DNA of 64,000 nucleotides from UBA8337 sp965221415. GTDB lineage: Bacteria > Pseudomonadota > Alphaproteobacteria > RS24. The position numbers and the translations under genes are program-made. A model generated the notes under the pieces. That model worked only from the letters and a program-made list of their open reading frames with translations, had not been told where the DNA came from and made no database searches. Positions 53,207 through 63,400 of this stretch are shown here, piece by piece. The stretch lies in the NCBI GenBank assembly GCA_965221415.1, contig OZ244887.1, positions 1,054,001 to 1,118,000 on the forward strand. Reading direction: 5' to 3'. Within the stretch, counting starts at the first letter, position 1. Each line of letters opens with the position of its first letter.

Positions 53207-54358
53207 TCAGCTAAGTAGGCGGGAGAGGTCGTTCCATGTGACAAAGACAAATAATAATACCACCATAGTTAGCCCAATTCGCATACCAGCGTCTTGCACT
53301 TTTTCAGGCATTGGTTTTCCAACGACGGCTTCGTAAGCATAAAACACCAAATGGCCGCCATCGAGCATTGGCACGGGGAACAGATTGATAAGCCCGATAC
53401 TGACCGATAACACCGCCGTCAGATTGAGAAGCGCGACCAGCCCTAACGTCGCGGTCTGACCCGATAATTGCGCAATCCGAATAGGCCCACCGAGCGTGTC
53501 GGCACTTTCGCGCCCCATAATAATGCGCCCCAGAACAACAAAAGTCTGCTCGACGATGAAATAGCTTTCCTCAACCCCCATCCATAAGGCGACGATGGGA
53601 TTATAGCGCACATGGCGCACGCTTTCTTCGGTCGCATCAACCGTCACACCAAGGCGACCAAGATAATATTCATTGCCGAAGCGGTCGCGCTCCAACACGC
53701 GGTCAGGAATAGCATTCAACACCAAGGTTCTGCCATCGCGCAGAATTGTGAAATCCAGTGGCACAGACGCGTTCACCGTCACGAGGCGGCGCACTTCGGA
53801 AAAAGTCGTGATTTTTTTATCGTCAATCGCGGTTATTAAATCGCCGTGCTGCATACCAGCGCGTTCAGCCGCGCTGTTTTCGCTGACCATCCCGACAATC
53901 GGCTCGGTGACACGCTGGCCAAAAAATGTGTAAAGCGCGGCAAAAATAACAATCGCCAAAATGAAATTAGCCACCGGTCCCGCCGCCACAACGATGGTGC
54001 GTTGCCAAAGCGGCTTATAAAACAACGTGCCCGCACGCGCCGCATCATCGAGCTTTTCTAACTTTTCGTGATTTGGCACACTCGCTTCGTTTTCGTCGCC
54101 CATAAACTTGACATACCCGCCGAGCGGCAACCATCCGATTTTCCACTGCGTGCCGTGCTTGTCATACCAACTCGTCATCGCGCGTCCAAAGCCAATCGAA
54201 AACACCTCGACCGTCACGCCGCACCGCCGCGCCGCATAGAAGTGACCCAATTCATGGAAAAAAACAACGATGGTCAGCACAAACAAAAACGGCACGATAT
54301 AACTCAGCCCCAATGCACTATACAGATAACTTATGGTGTCCACGTGAAACTCCTTCAT
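53207..54358 (-). CDS. rseP: RIP metalloprotease RseP
   Basis: Inner-membrane site-2 protease that cleaves transmembrane anti-sigma factors and signal peptides. 383 residues. The zinc motif HELGH (35-39) lies in the first membrane segment, with a PDZ domain near 120-215 (VTEPIVGMVSENSAAERAGM). The second motif NLFPVPMLDGGHL (with the Asp ligand) and two later membrane segments follow. Starts 42 bases after dxr. Confidence 0.95.
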   Translation of the reverse strand: MKEFHVDTISYLYSALGLSYIVPFLFVLTIVVFFHELGHFYAARRCGVTVEVFSIGFGRAMTSWYDKHGTQWKIGWLPLGGYVKFMGDENEASVPNHEKLEKLDDAARAGTLFYKPLWQRTIVVAAGPVANFILAIVIFAALYTFFGQRVTEPIVGMVSENSAAERAGMQHGDLITAIDDKKITTFSEVRRLVTVNASVPLDFTILRDGRTLVLNAIPDRVLERDRFGNEYYLGRLGVTVDATEESVRHVRYNPIVALWMGVEESYFIVEQTFVVLGRIIMGRESADTLGGPIRIAQLSGQTATLGLVALLNLTAVLSVSIGLINLFPVPMLDGGHLVFYAYEAVVGKPMPEKVQDAGMRIGLTMVVLLFVFVTWNDLSRLLS

Positions 54359-54400
54359 TGATTGCCCGTATATTGCCCCAAGATTGCGGCAAAATAAAGC

Positions 54401-55555
54401 CTAGCTTTTTAGGCTCATCGCAGCCAATTCGCGCGCCTTTCTATCGGTTTCCATAATGGCCTCCAACGTATCGCATGCGCCTGTGTTGAATCTCTGCAAC
54501 ACCGTATCGATAAGCGGCGCAATATCAAGAAAGCCAATTTGCTTATCGAGAAACGCCTGCACAGCGATTTCATTGGCAGCATTTAAGGCCGTTGGAGCGC
54601 ATCCACCCGTCTGCATCGTAGCTTCCGCCAAGCCAAGACAGCCAAATCGCGTACGGTCAGCCGCTTCAAAATCGAGCCGCCCCTGCGCTGCCAAATCAAG
54701 CGACGCAACACCCGTCGCGATACGCTCAGGATACGCCATGCAATAAGCCAGTGGCACGCGCATATCAGGATAGCCTTTTTGCGCTAACACGCTGCCATCA
54801 TGGTAATAAACAAGGCCATGCACAATCGACTGCGGATGCACCAACACATCAAGCTGCGACGGCGCGACATCGAACAAATAATGCGCTTCGATTAACTCCA
54901 ACCCCTTATTCATCAGGGTCGCGCTATCAACGGAAATCTTCGCGCCCATATTCCAATTTGGATGCGCGACCGCTTGCGCAGGCGTGACATGCGCCATGTC
55001 ATCAAGCGTCATTTGCCGAAACGGCCCACCCGAAGCCGTCAGAACAATTTTCTCAACCGCCGTGTTTTTATCTTGCGTTTGCAGAAGCTGATAAATCGCA
55101 TTGTGTTCGCTATCCACGGGCAACACGATTGTCGCGTGATGTTGCGCCGTCTTGATGAGCAATGGTCCTGCCGCAACCAGCGCCTCTTTATTGGCGAGTG
55201 CCAACACGCCGCCTTGCGCTGCACACACCATTGAGGGCGCCAGTCCCGCAAAGCCGACAATCGCCATGACCGCGACATCGACCTTGTGACCCGCAGCTTG
55301 CAAGAGCCCCGCTTCGCCAACCAGAATATCGCCTTTAAACGCGGGCAGTTTCGCGCATAAATCCGTGCGCCCTTCTTCTGTGCCGATAACCAAAATATCA
55401 GGATTGTATTTTTGCGCCAACGCCACCAACTTGTCGGTGTTCTGGTGCGCCGTCAGCACGCAAACGTCAAACTGCGCTGCATGCTGGTCGACCAAATCGA
55501 GCGCATTATCACCAATCGTGCCTGTGGCACCAAAAATCGCCAAACTGCGTGACAT
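54401..55555 (-). CDS. dxr: 1-deoxy-D-xylulose 5-phosphate reductoisomerase
   Basis: Makes MEP, the first committed step of the isoprenoid pathway that ispDF continues. 384 residues from the ATG at 55555, which shares one base with the cdsA stop (TAATG); a TTG start 12 bases upstream is less likely. NADPH motif AIFGATGTIGDNALDLV, metal/substrate motifs LPVDSEHNAIYQ and LTASGGPFRQM, and NMGAKISVDSATLMNKGLELIEAH. Confidence 0.96.
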   Translation of the reverse strand: MSRSLAIFGATGTIGDNALDLVDQHAAQFDVCVLTAHQNTDKLVALAQKYNPDILVIGTEEGRTDLCAKLPAFKGDILVGEAGLLQAAGHKVDVAVMAIVGFAGLAPSMVCAAQGGVLALANKEALVAAGPLLIKTAQHHATIVLPVDSEHNAIYQLLQTQDKNTAVEKIVLTASGGPFRQMTLDDMAHVTPAQAVAHPNWNMGAKISVDSATLMNKGLELIEAHYLFDVAPSQLDVLVHPQSIVHGLVYYHDGSVLAQKGYPDMRVPLAYCMAYPERIATGVASLDLAAQGRLDFEAADRTRFGCLGLAEATMQTGGCAPTALNAANEIAVQAFLDKQIGFLDIAPLIDTVLQRFNTGACDTLEAIMETDRKARELAAMSLKS

Positions 55556-56394
55556 TACCAAACCCAAATAGCTTGCGAGACAGAGCCGCCGCGCACCGCC
55601 ACAACGCCCAGTAGCCCCAATAATACACCAATCAACCCGTCGACGCGGTCGAGCAAGCCGCCATGGCCGGGGATAATCGTGCCTGAATCTTTCATGTCGT
55701 ATTTTCGTTTTATGGCGCTTTCAAACAAGTCTGCCCCTTGGGCAAAAACGGCCAATATCGGTGCCATGATAACCAATGCCACCACGTCGAGCTGTCCGAA
55801 ACCGAACACGCCGACACTCAAGACAGTTAAGAGCGCGGCGATAGTCGCCCCCACCATCGCGCCCACCATGCCAGCCCATGTTTTGTTTGGCGAAATCACT
55901 GGCGCAAGGCGCGGGCCGCCAATGAGCTTTCCCGAAAACAGCGCAAATATATCAACCGCCCAGACCGACACCAACACATAGCCCAGAATAAACACGCCGA
56001 GCGCATCGGCGCGGAATAATTGCGCCGCGGCCAGAGGCAGCGCAACGTAAACAAGCCCGCCCGTGAGTGGTGATAATCGTGTGCCGCGCCATAATGCGAC
56101 GCTTGCCGTTGCCAATACCAACACCGCCAGCAGCGCCATCGCTTGCGCTGCCCCTTGTGCGCCGCCGAGCAACAGCACCCAAATGACCAACCCCGCCAAC
56201 ACATATCCATCGCGCGCAGGTGCTTGCAACAGCGCGCCCCATTCACGCGCCATGATATATCCGACAACCACCAGCAAGCCAGTGAACCACCATCCGCCAA
56301 GAATAACTGGCGCGATAACAAAAGGGAGTAAGATGAGCGCCGATTGCACACGCTGCCATAAGCCCTCAAATCGTGGGGTCACGTCGTCTGTCAT
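55555..56394 (-). CDS. cdsA: Phosphatidate cytidylyltransferase
   Basis: Integral membrane enzyme making CDP-diacylglycerol, precursor of all phospholipids. 279 residues with about seven hydrophobic segments. The family signature near the C-terminus reads KRKYDMKDSGTIIPGHGGLLDRVDG, split across the active site, with SPNKTWAGMVGAMVG earlier. The start is 9 bases after the uppS stop. Confidence 0.95.
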   Translation of the reverse strand: MTDDVTPRFEGLWQRVQSALILLPFVIAPVILGGWWFTGLLVVVGYIMAREWGALLQAPARDGYVLAGLVIWVLLLGGAQGAAQAMALLAVLVLATASVALWRGTRLSPLTGGLVYVALPLAAAQLFRADALGVFILGYVLVSVWAVDIFALFSGKLIGGPRLAPVISPNKTWAGMVGAMVGATIAALLTVLSVGVFGFGQLDVVALVIMAPILAVFAQGADLFESAIKRKYDMKDSGTIIPGHGGLLDRVDGLIGVLLGLLGVVAVRGGSVSQAIWVW

Positions 56395-56403
56395 TTTCTC
56401 CCC

Positions 56404-57147
56404 CTATTCGAGGTCGCCAACTTGCTCGTCAATAAGACCGAAGCGTCGCTCCCGCCGCGCATAAAAATCGAGCGCCCGCGCCAATTCCGCACTGTCAAAA
56501 TCTGGCCACAGCACATCGGTAAAGTAGAACTCAGTATAGGCACTTTGCCAAAGCAAAAAATTGCTCAGCCGATATTCACCACTGGTGCGGATAATCAAAT
56601 CTGGGTCAGGCAACCCCGCCGTCAGCATTTCGGAATCCAACACATCGGGCGTAATCGATACAGGGTCGAGCGTCCCCGCCGCTGCACGCTGCGCCAATCG
56701 CGCCGCCGCATCGGCAATCTCCTCGCGGCCACCATAATTAAACGCAATTTGCAAATAGAGCCTCGCATTATTCGCCGTTAGCGTTTCGGCGTGGTCGATA
56801 AGCTGGCAGATTTTATCTGGTAGACTATCGCGCCGCCCCATAACGCGCACCCGCACACCCTGCTTATGAAGGTCAGCCAAATCGCTTTCGATATAGCGTT
56901 GCAAAAGCCCTAGCAAAAAATCAACCTCGGTGCGCGGGCGACCCCAATTTTGCGTTGAAAAAGAAAACACCGTCAGATGGCTGATGCCTGTCTCGCCAAT
57001 CTCGCGCACGAGTTGGCGCAAGGTTTCGACGCCACGGCGATGGCCTTCTTTGCGCGCTAACCCACGCTGCTCTGCCCACCGACCATTGCCGTCCATAACA
57101 ATCGCGACATGCGGGGGCGCGTCAAAAAAGTTCTCTGCCTTGGACAT
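56404..57147 (-). CDS. uppS: Isoprenyl transferase (undecaprenyl diphosphate synthase)
   Basis: Cis-prenyltransferase that makes the C55 lipid carrier for cell-wall sugars. 247 residues. D19 in VAIVMDGNGRWA starts the active site, with EGHRRGVETLR, HLTVFSFSTQNWGRP and the C-terminal DLIIRTSGEYRLSNFLLW. The start has GGAGGTAAA upstream. Fifteen bases after frr. Confidence 0.96.
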   Translation of the reverse strand: MSKAENFFDAPPHVAIVMDGNGRWAEQRGLARKEGHRRGVETLRQLVREIGETGISHLTVFSFSTQNWGRPRTEVDFLLGLLQRYIESDLADLHKQGVRVRVMGRRDSLPDKICQLIDHAETLTANNARLYLQIAFNYGGREEIADAAARLAQRAAAGTLDPVSITPDVLDSEMLTAGLPDPDLIIRTSGEYRLSNFLLWQSAYTEFYFTDVLWPDFDSAELARALDFYARRERRFGLIDEQVGDLE

Positions 57148-57162
57148 GATATTTACCTCCGC

Positions 57163-57717
57163 TCAAACTTGTCGGATTTCGTCCTCTTTCGTACTCAGCG
57201 TTTCGTCGACCACTTTGATAAATTTATCGGTCAATTCTTGCACTTCTTCAGAATAAATCTTCGCGTCGTCTTGCGAGATATCATTATCTTTTTCAGCCTT
57301 TTTAATCTGATCCATACCATCGCGGCGCACATTGCGAACCGCAACGCGGGCTTGCTCGGCATAATTGCCCGCGACTTTCACCAATTCTTCGCGACGCTCT
57401 TCGTTTAGTTCAGGCAGCGGAATGCGTATCATTTGACCTTCCGTCATCGGGTTCAGCCCAAGATTTGACTCGCGGATAGCCTTTTCGACCATCGCCACTT
57501 GGCCTTTGTCCCACACTTGCACCGCCAACATGCGCGGCTCTGGCACAGAGATTGTGCCGACTTGCGCAATCGGCATCATCTGGCCATAAGCATCCACCAT
57601 AACTGGCTCGAGCAGCGCCGCACTGGCACGCCCTGTGCGCAAGCCTGCCAAATCAGTTTTAAACGAAGCAACCGCACCATCCATGCGGCGGCCAATATCA
57701 TCTGTATCAATGCTCAT
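57163..57717 (-). CDS. frr: Ribosome recycling factor
   Basis: Splits post-termination ribosomes together with EF-G. 184 residues, the standard length. Motifs: FKTDLAGLRTGRASAALLEPV, GTISVPEPRMLAVQVWD, IRIPLPELNEERREELVK and RNVRRDGMDQIKKAEKD. Two bases after pyrH, whose ribosome site region it follows in the usual tsf-pyrH-frr order. Confidence 0.97.
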   Translation of the reverse strand: MSIDTDDIGRRMDGAVASFKTDLAGLRTGRASAALLEPVMVDAYGQMMPIAQVGTISVPEPRMLAVQVWDKGQVAMVEKAIRESNLGLNPMTEGQMIRIPLPELNEERREELVKVAGNYAEQARVAVRNVRRDGMDQIKKAEKDNDISQDDAKIYSEEVQELTDKFIKVVDETLSTKEDEIRQV

Positions 57718-57719
57718 TT

Positions 57720-58457
57720 TTATCTCTTTCCTGTTTCTTCATCTTGTACGATGGTACATGCGCCCTCACCTTTCAACACTTGTGTGAAAGCCCCTGAGTC
57801 TTGAATCGAAAATACAATAATCGGAATATTGTTTTCGCGCGACAATGAAACCGCCGATGCGTCCATCACCCTCAAATCTTTCGACAGAACATCCATATAG
57901 CTTAACGTATCGAAGCGCGTCGCATCTGGATTGGTTTTCGGGTCGGCAGAATAGACACCATCGACATTCGTGCCTTTCATCAGCGCATCGCAATTCATCT
58001 CAGCCGCCCGCAAGGCCGCCGCCGTATCGGTCGTGAAGAAAGGATTTCCTGTGCCGGCGGCGAAAATCACCACGCGCCCCTTTTCCATATGCCGCATCGC
58101 ACGGCGTCTGACATAAGGCTCGCAAACGGTGGCCATCGGAATCGCCGACAAAACACGGGTCTGCACCCCTTGGCGTTCCAGTCCATTTTGCATCGCAAGC
58201 GCATTCATAATGGTCGCCAGCATCCCCATATAATCAGCCGATGAGCGGTCCATGCCATCGGCAGCCCCCGTGAGACCGCGAAAAATATTGCCGCCGCCAA
58301 TCACCATACAGACTTCAGCGCCTTGGGCTTGGGCTTCTTTCACTTCGCGCGCGATGCGGTCAACGGTTGAGACATTTATGCCGAACTGGTCGTCGCCCAT
58401 AAGAGCCTCGCCAGATACTTTCAGCAAAACGCGCTCAAATCTTGATTTCGTGGACAT
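57720..58457 (-). CDS. pyrH: UMP kinase
   Basis: Hexameric kinase converting UMP to UDP. 245 residues from the ATG at 58457, which has GAGGGG at five bases; a GTG two codons earlier has no room for a ribosome site. Motifs: VLLKVSGEALMG, MVIGGGNIFRG, AAGTGNPFFTTDTAAALRA, and NVDGVYSADPKTNPDA. Confidence 0.96.
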   Translation of the reverse strand: MSTKSRFERVLLKVSGEALMGDDQFGINVSTVDRIAREVKEAQAQGAEVCMVIGGGNIFRGLTGAADGMDRSSADYMGMLATIMNALAMQNGLERQGVQTRVLSAIPMATVCEPYVRRRAMRHMEKGRVVIFAAGTGNPFFTTDTAAALRAAEMNCDALMKGTNVDGVYSADPKTNPDATRFDTLSYMDVLSKDLRVMDASAVSLSRENNIPIIVFSIQDSGAFTQVLKGEGACTIVQDEETGKR

Positions 58458-58498
58458 CCGCACCCCTCATCCTATGGCGATTATGGCGCGATTCGATA

Positions 58499-59428
58499 TT
58501 AACTACCGCTAACGGCGGCCGCCACCTCGGCTGCAAAATCAGCTTCTTCGCCCTTATCGACCCCCTCGCCGAGTTCGAAACGAACAAAGCCTTTAAGCGC
58601 GATAGGCGCACCGACATCATCGCCTGCGTCTTCCAAAACTTTCGAAATGCGCGTTTCGCCATCAATGACGAACACTTGGCTCGTCAGTACCACTTCTTCG
58701 TAGAATTTGCGCAAGCGGCCTTCGACCATTTTGCCAATAATATCGTCTGGCTTACCGCTTTCTTTGGCTTCGGCAATCAATACGGCGCGTTCGCGCTCGA
58801 TGTCGTTCTCGTCGAGGTCTTCGATATGCGCCGCCAACGGACTGGTCGCAGCCACATGCATCGCAATTTGGCGACCAAGCGCCTCTAGCTTGGTGGCATC
58901 GCCCGTTGATTCCAACGCGACCAACACACCAATTTTGCCCAACCCATCGACCACCGCGCCGTGAATATAACTCGCGACAACACCATTTTCGACCGTCAGC
59001 TTTTGCGAACGGCGCACACTCATATTCTCGCCAATCGTGCCGACCATTTCGGTCACATGCGCCTCGACAGATTTTCCGACATTCGGATAATCCGCCGCCA
59101 CCAACGCCTCATAATCAGCCGAAGCCAACGCAACGCTCGCAATGTCGCTCACCATTGATTGAAAAATCTCGTTACGCGCCACAAAATCGGTTTCTGAGTT
59201 TACCTCGACGACCGCGCCAGATGTGCCACTCGATGCCACGCCGACCAAGCCCTCTGCCGCGACGCGGCCAGATTTTTTCGCCGCTTTCGCCAGACCTTTT
59301 GTGCGCAGCCAATCAACCGCGGCCGCGATGTCGCCATCGTTTTCTTGCAACGCGGTTTTGCAATCCATCATGCCTGCGCCTGACGTTTCGCGCAGCTCTT
59401 TAACCATGCTTGCTGTAATTTCGCTCAT
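58499..59428 (-). CDS. tsf: Elongation factor Ts
   Basis: Nucleotide exchange factor for EF-Tu. 309 residues from the ATG at 59428 (GAGGAG upstream); the open frame extends upstream into the rpsB tail but reads a basic, unnatural sequence there. Motifs: VKELRETSGAGMMDCKTALQE, KAAKKSGRVAAEGLVG and VEVNSETDFVARNE. Twenty-five bases after rpsB. Confidence 0.97.
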   Translation of the reverse strand: MSEITASMVKELRETSGAGMMDCKTALQENDGDIAAAVDWLRTKGLAKAAKKSGRVAAEGLVGVASSGTSGAVVEVNSETDFVARNEIFQSMVSDIASVALASADYEALVAADYPNVGKSVEAHVTEMVGTIGENMSVRRSQKLTVENGVVASYIHGAVVDGLGKIGVLVALESTGDATKLEALGRQIAMHVAATSPLAAHIEDLDENDIERERAVLIAEAKESGKPDDIIGKMVEGRLRKFYEEVVLTSQVFVIDGETRISKVLEDAGDDVGAPIALKGFVRFELGEGVDKGEEADFAAEVAAAVSGS

Positions 59429-59453
59429 GGGGGTCTCCTCATTCAAATGGGGG

Positions 59454-60338
59454 TTACGCGTCGGTTTTATCTTCGGCTTCTTCTTCGGCTTTTTCTTCGG
59501 TAGGCGCCTCTTCCTCGGCAGGGGCTTCCTCTTCAGCAGGAGCTTCTTCCTCAGCAGGGGATTCTTCCTCGACGGGAGCTGCTTCTGCAAGCGTAGGCTC
59601 GGCAATCGGCTCTGCCATCGCGCCCGTATCAATACCCGAAGAGGCGCTGCTTTCTTCGATGCCCGCAATCACGGCTTTCGAGATTAAATCGCAATACAGC
59701 TCAATCGCACGCGATGCGTCATCATTGCCGGGGATTGGAAAATCAATCGAATCTGGGTCGCAATTACTATCGACCACAGCAATCACAGGAATACCGAGCG
59801 TCTTGGCTTCGGCAATCGCGATGGCTTCTTTATTGGTATCGACGACGAACATCAGTTCGGGAACGCCGCCCATTTCTTTGATACCGCCCAAGGCACGCTC
59901 GAGTTTGGTGCGCTCGCGGGTGAGGTTGAGGATTTCTTTTTTGGTCAAGCCGCCCGCATCATCGCCATCGAGTTTGCTTTCCAACTCGCGCAGACGCTTG
60001 ATTGAGTTCGAAATGGTCTGCCAATTGGTCAGCGTACCGCCGAGCCAACGCGAGTTCATGTAATATTGCGCGCATTGACTCGCATGGCGTGCAATCGGTT
60101 CGGCTGCTTGGCGCTTCGTGCCAACAAATAAAATGCGGCCACCTGAAGCAACAATGTCTTTCACCGTCACCAAGGCTTGATGCAGCATCGGCACGGTTTT
60201 TGACAAATCCATAACGTGGATACCGTTACGGTCGCCGAAAATATACGGTGCCATTTTCGGGTTCCAACGGTGTGTTTGGTGACCAAAGTGTACGCCTGCT
60301 TCGAGCAATTGACGCATATTATAATCGGGCAGAGCCAT
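59454..60338 (-). CDS. rpsB: 30S ribosomal protein S2 with acidic C-terminal extension
   Basis: Small-subunit protein needed for S1 binding. 294 residues from the ATG at 60338 (AAGGAAGG upstream). The S2 body covers about 1-235: LLEAGVHFGHQTHRWNP, YIFGDRNGIHVMDLSKT, NSRWLGGTLTNWQT and PVIAVVDSNCDPD. It is followed by about 55 residues rich in Glu, Ala and Pro with EEEAPA repeats. It has its own promoter and a structured leader, and is followed by tsf. Confidence 0.97.
   Translation of the reverse strand: MALPDYNMRQLLEAGVHFGHQTHRWNPKMAPYIFGDRNGIHVMDLSKTVPMLHQALVTVKDIVASGGRILFVGTKRQAAEPIARHASQCAQYYMNSRWLGGTLTNWQTISNSIKRLRELESKLDGDDAGGLTKKEILNLTRERTKLERALGGIKEMGGVPELMFVVDTNKEAIAIAEAKTLGIPVIAVVDSNCDPDSIDFPIPGNDDASRAIELYCDLISKAVIAGIEESSASSGIDTGAMAEPIAEPTLAEAAPVEEESPAEEEAPAEEEAPAEEEAPTEEKAEEEAEDKTDA
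59499..59570 (-). repeat. Four 18-bp tandem repeats coding EEEAPA units in rpsB
   Basis: Imperfect 18-base units at 59499-59516, 59517-59534, 59535-59552 and 59553-59570 encode consecutive Glu-Glu-Glu-Ala/Ser-Pro-Ala/Thr blocks in the S2 tail. Copy number is likely to vary between relatives. Confidence 0.75.
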
Positions 60339-60369
60339 AGCGTTGCCTTCCTTTCTCTCGTTAATCCGC

Positions 60370-60433
60370 CGCAGGGGTGTCATCGAACATCATGTTCGAC
60401 ACGAAGAGCACCGGACAAAGGGTAGTCCCTGCG
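60370..60433 (-). promoter_or_regulatory. Structured 5' leader of rpsB (candidate S2 autoregulatory RNA)
   Basis: On the transcript, CGCAGGG (60433-60427) pairs with CCCTGCG (60376-60370), enclosing a hairpin with stem TCGAAC/GTTCGA around loop ATGAT, extended by GTG/CAC past a small bulge. The structure begins about eight bases after the predicted transcription start and ends before the rpsB ribosome site. Ribosomal protein leaders of this kind often bind their own product; here that is inference. Confidence 0.55.
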
Positions 60434-60447
60434 TGAGTAATGCGCGT

Positions 60448-60476
60448 GGTATAGGCAATTACGTGCGCCCTGACAA
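60448..60476 (-). promoter_or_regulatory. rpsB-tsf promoter
   Basis: Minus-strand TTGTCA (60476-60471), 17-base spacer, TATACC (60453-60448). Five and four of six consensus matches. Predicted start near 60441, giving a leader of about 100 bases before rpsB. Confidence 0.6.
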
Positions 60477-60495
60477 GTAAAAAAGACAAGTAAAA

Positions 60496-63400
60496 CTAGA
60501 CTTCGACGATATGCAAAACGCCCGGCACAGCCTTAATCGCGCCCAAAACGCGCGGCGTGATGGCATATTTATGCGGCAGGCGCATTTCTACCTCGCGCTC
60601 GGGGCTCATAATAATCAGCGAGACCTCCCCGCCCGTCTTATGCGGCGGGCGCTCGACACCTTCCAACCGTGTTTTTAAGCCAGCGCAAGCTTCGGGGCGT
60701 TCGACAAAAATCCGCAAACCCGCTTCGCTATTCATCGCCACATCATCAATCGGGCGCACCCCTTGCGCGAGCAATCGCAGCTCGGCCTCGTCGCGGTCAA
60801 TCGTCACTGTCGCGACCACCAACGCGCCGACTTCTAAATGTTCGCGCGATGCCTCGAGCGTTTCAGAAAACGCAATCATCTCAAACTCGCCCGTCGGGTC
60901 TGATATGGTGATAGAGGCAAATGAATTGCCTCTTTTTGACTTGCGCTCATCGACTTTGATAACCGCGCCCGCCACCGTCACCTCTTTGTCGACGCGGGTT
61001 TCCAAATCTTCGAATTTTGTCACCCGCGCGCGCTGCAAGGGCTTTTCATAATCATCAAGCGGATGCCCCGACAAAAATATCCCAAGCGCATTAAACTCAT
61101 GCGTCAATCGGTCAATGGCCGACCACGGCGCAAGCGCGGGTGGCAAAACAACGCTCTCGCTGACATCCGCTTCGCCAAATAAATTATCCTGCTGCGTCTC
61201 TTTTTCATTTTTCGCAATGCTCGCCTCGCCGAGCAGGATATCAATACCGCTCATCAATTTGGCACGGTCTGGCTCAAAACTATCGAGCGCGCCCGCCGCA
61301 ATCAGATGCTCAAGCAGACGCTTATTCAGCCCGATATCGGCTGTGCGGCGCACAAAATCAAACACATCTTTGAACGTCCCATTGGCCGCGCGCTCATCAA
61401 CCACCGCTTGCATCGCCAGACTGCCAACATTGCGAATGGCCGCCAGCCCATAATAAATCTCATTGCCCTTAATCGAAAACGCTGCGTTCGAGCGATTCAT
61501 ATCTGGCGAACACACCGCGATATCGTGCTTGGCCGCGTCTTGCTTAAAACTATTCAGCTTGTCGGTGCGCTCGAAATCAAGCGACATCGAAGCCGCATAA
61601 AAAGCCACAGGATGATTGGCTTTCAACCATGCCGTTTGATACGAAATCAGCGCGTAACCCGCCGCGTGGCTTTTGTTAAACCCATAGCCCGCAAACTTAT
61701 CTATATGGTCGAAGATTTCAGCCGCTTTATTGCGCGTGACATCGCGTGCCATGGCACCATCGATAAAGCGATTTTTTTGCGCCGCCATCTCCGTCTTGAT
61801 TTTCTTGCCCATAGCGCGGCGCAGCAAGTCCGCCTCGCCGAGCGAAAACCCCGCCAATGTTTGCGCGATTTGCATCACCTGCTCTTGGTAAGTTATCACC
61901 CCATAGGTTTCTTCCAAAATGGGTTGAATCGTATCGTGCATATAATTGGGGTCTTGTTCGCCCTTTTTGCACGCAATATAGGTCGGGATATTCTCCATCG
62001 GCCCCGGACGATACAGTGCCCCAAGCGCGATAATATCGGTAAAACTATCAGGCTTCATTTTGCGCAGCGCATCGCGCATACCTGCGCTTTCAAGCTGAAA
62101 CACCCCGACCGTGTCGCCGCGCCCTAAAAGCTCGAACGTCTTTTCATCATCAAGCGGCAGCGCAGCCATATCGACCTCAACGCCCGTGCCCGCCAATAGC
62201 TCGACCGCCTTTTCCAACACGGTTAGCGTTTTCAGCCCGAGAAAATCGAACTTCACCAGCCCCGCCTTCTCCACCCATTTCATATTGAACTGCGTGACGG
62301 GCATGTCCGATTTCGGGTCGCGATAGAGCGCGACCAATTCTTGCAACGGACGGTCGCCGATAACCACACCCGCCGCATGGGTCGAGGCATGGCGATAGAG
62401 GCCTTCCAGTTTCAGACAAATCTCAATCAATTCGGCCACTTGTGGGTCGCTGTCGCGCTCGGCCTGCATGCGCGGCTCGGCGGTAATCGCCTCGGTCAGC
62501 GTCACCGGATTGGCGGGATTATTCGGCACCATCTTGCACAGGCGGTCAACCTGCCCATACGGCATTTGCAACACACGCCCAACATCGCGCAACACCGCGC
62601 GCGCCTGCAGCTTACCAAAAGTGATGATTTGCGCCACTTGGTCACGACCGTATTTTTCCTGCACATAGGAAATCACCTCGTCGCGGCGCGATTGGCAAAA
62701 ATCAATATCAAAATCAGGCATCGACACGCGCTCAGGATTCAAAAATCGCTCGAACAGCAAATCAAACCGCAACGGGTCAAGGTCGGTAATGGTCAACGCC
62801 CACGCCACCACCGAACCCGCCCCCGAACCACGACCGGGCCCAACCGCAATGCTCTGCGCCTTCGCCCATTTGATAAAATCCGCCACAATCAGGAAATAAC
62901 CGGGGAAACCCATGTCACCAATGACTTTCAACTCAAAATCAAGCCGTTCGCGATAGGCGGCCTCGTCTTTGGCCAGCGTCACATGCGCCAAGCGCGCGTT
63001 CAGGCCATCATGCGCCTGTTGAGTCAATTCGGCCAATTCGTCATGGCTCGAAAAAGCAGGCAAAATCGGCGCATGCTCAGTCGGGCGAAACGCACAGCGT
63101 TGGGCAATTTCCACCGTCATATCCAACGCCTCTGGCACATCGGCAAATAACGCGCACATTTCCTCAGCCGATTTCAACCGATGGTCAGGTGTCAGGCGGC
63201 GACGGTCGGTTTCATTGAGATAGCGTCCCTCCGCAATGCAAATCAGCGCATCATGCGCGCGGTAGTCGTCAGCCGAGGCAAAATACGCCTGATTGGTCGC
63301 CACAAGCGGCACGTCCATTTCATAGGCAAAGGCGATTAAAGCGGCCTCGATATCCTTGTCGGGGCGGTCGCCATAACGTTGAAGTTCTACATAAATATTA

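Noticed and set aside
59499..59570. Tandem repeats as a CRISPR-like array
   Set aside because: Units are 18 bases, directly adjacent without spacers, and in frame inside rpsB.
59429..59668. Upstream extension of the tsf reading frame giving a Lys/Arg-rich N-terminus
   Set aside because: It is the rpsB tail read in another frame; EF-Ts homology begins at the ATG at 59428 with a good ribosome site.
61306..63150. Two long open frames antisense to dnaE (about 270 residues each)
   Set aside because: They read as low-complexity His/Arg-rich sequence with no family motif, the usual shadow of GC-biased codons opposite a real gene.
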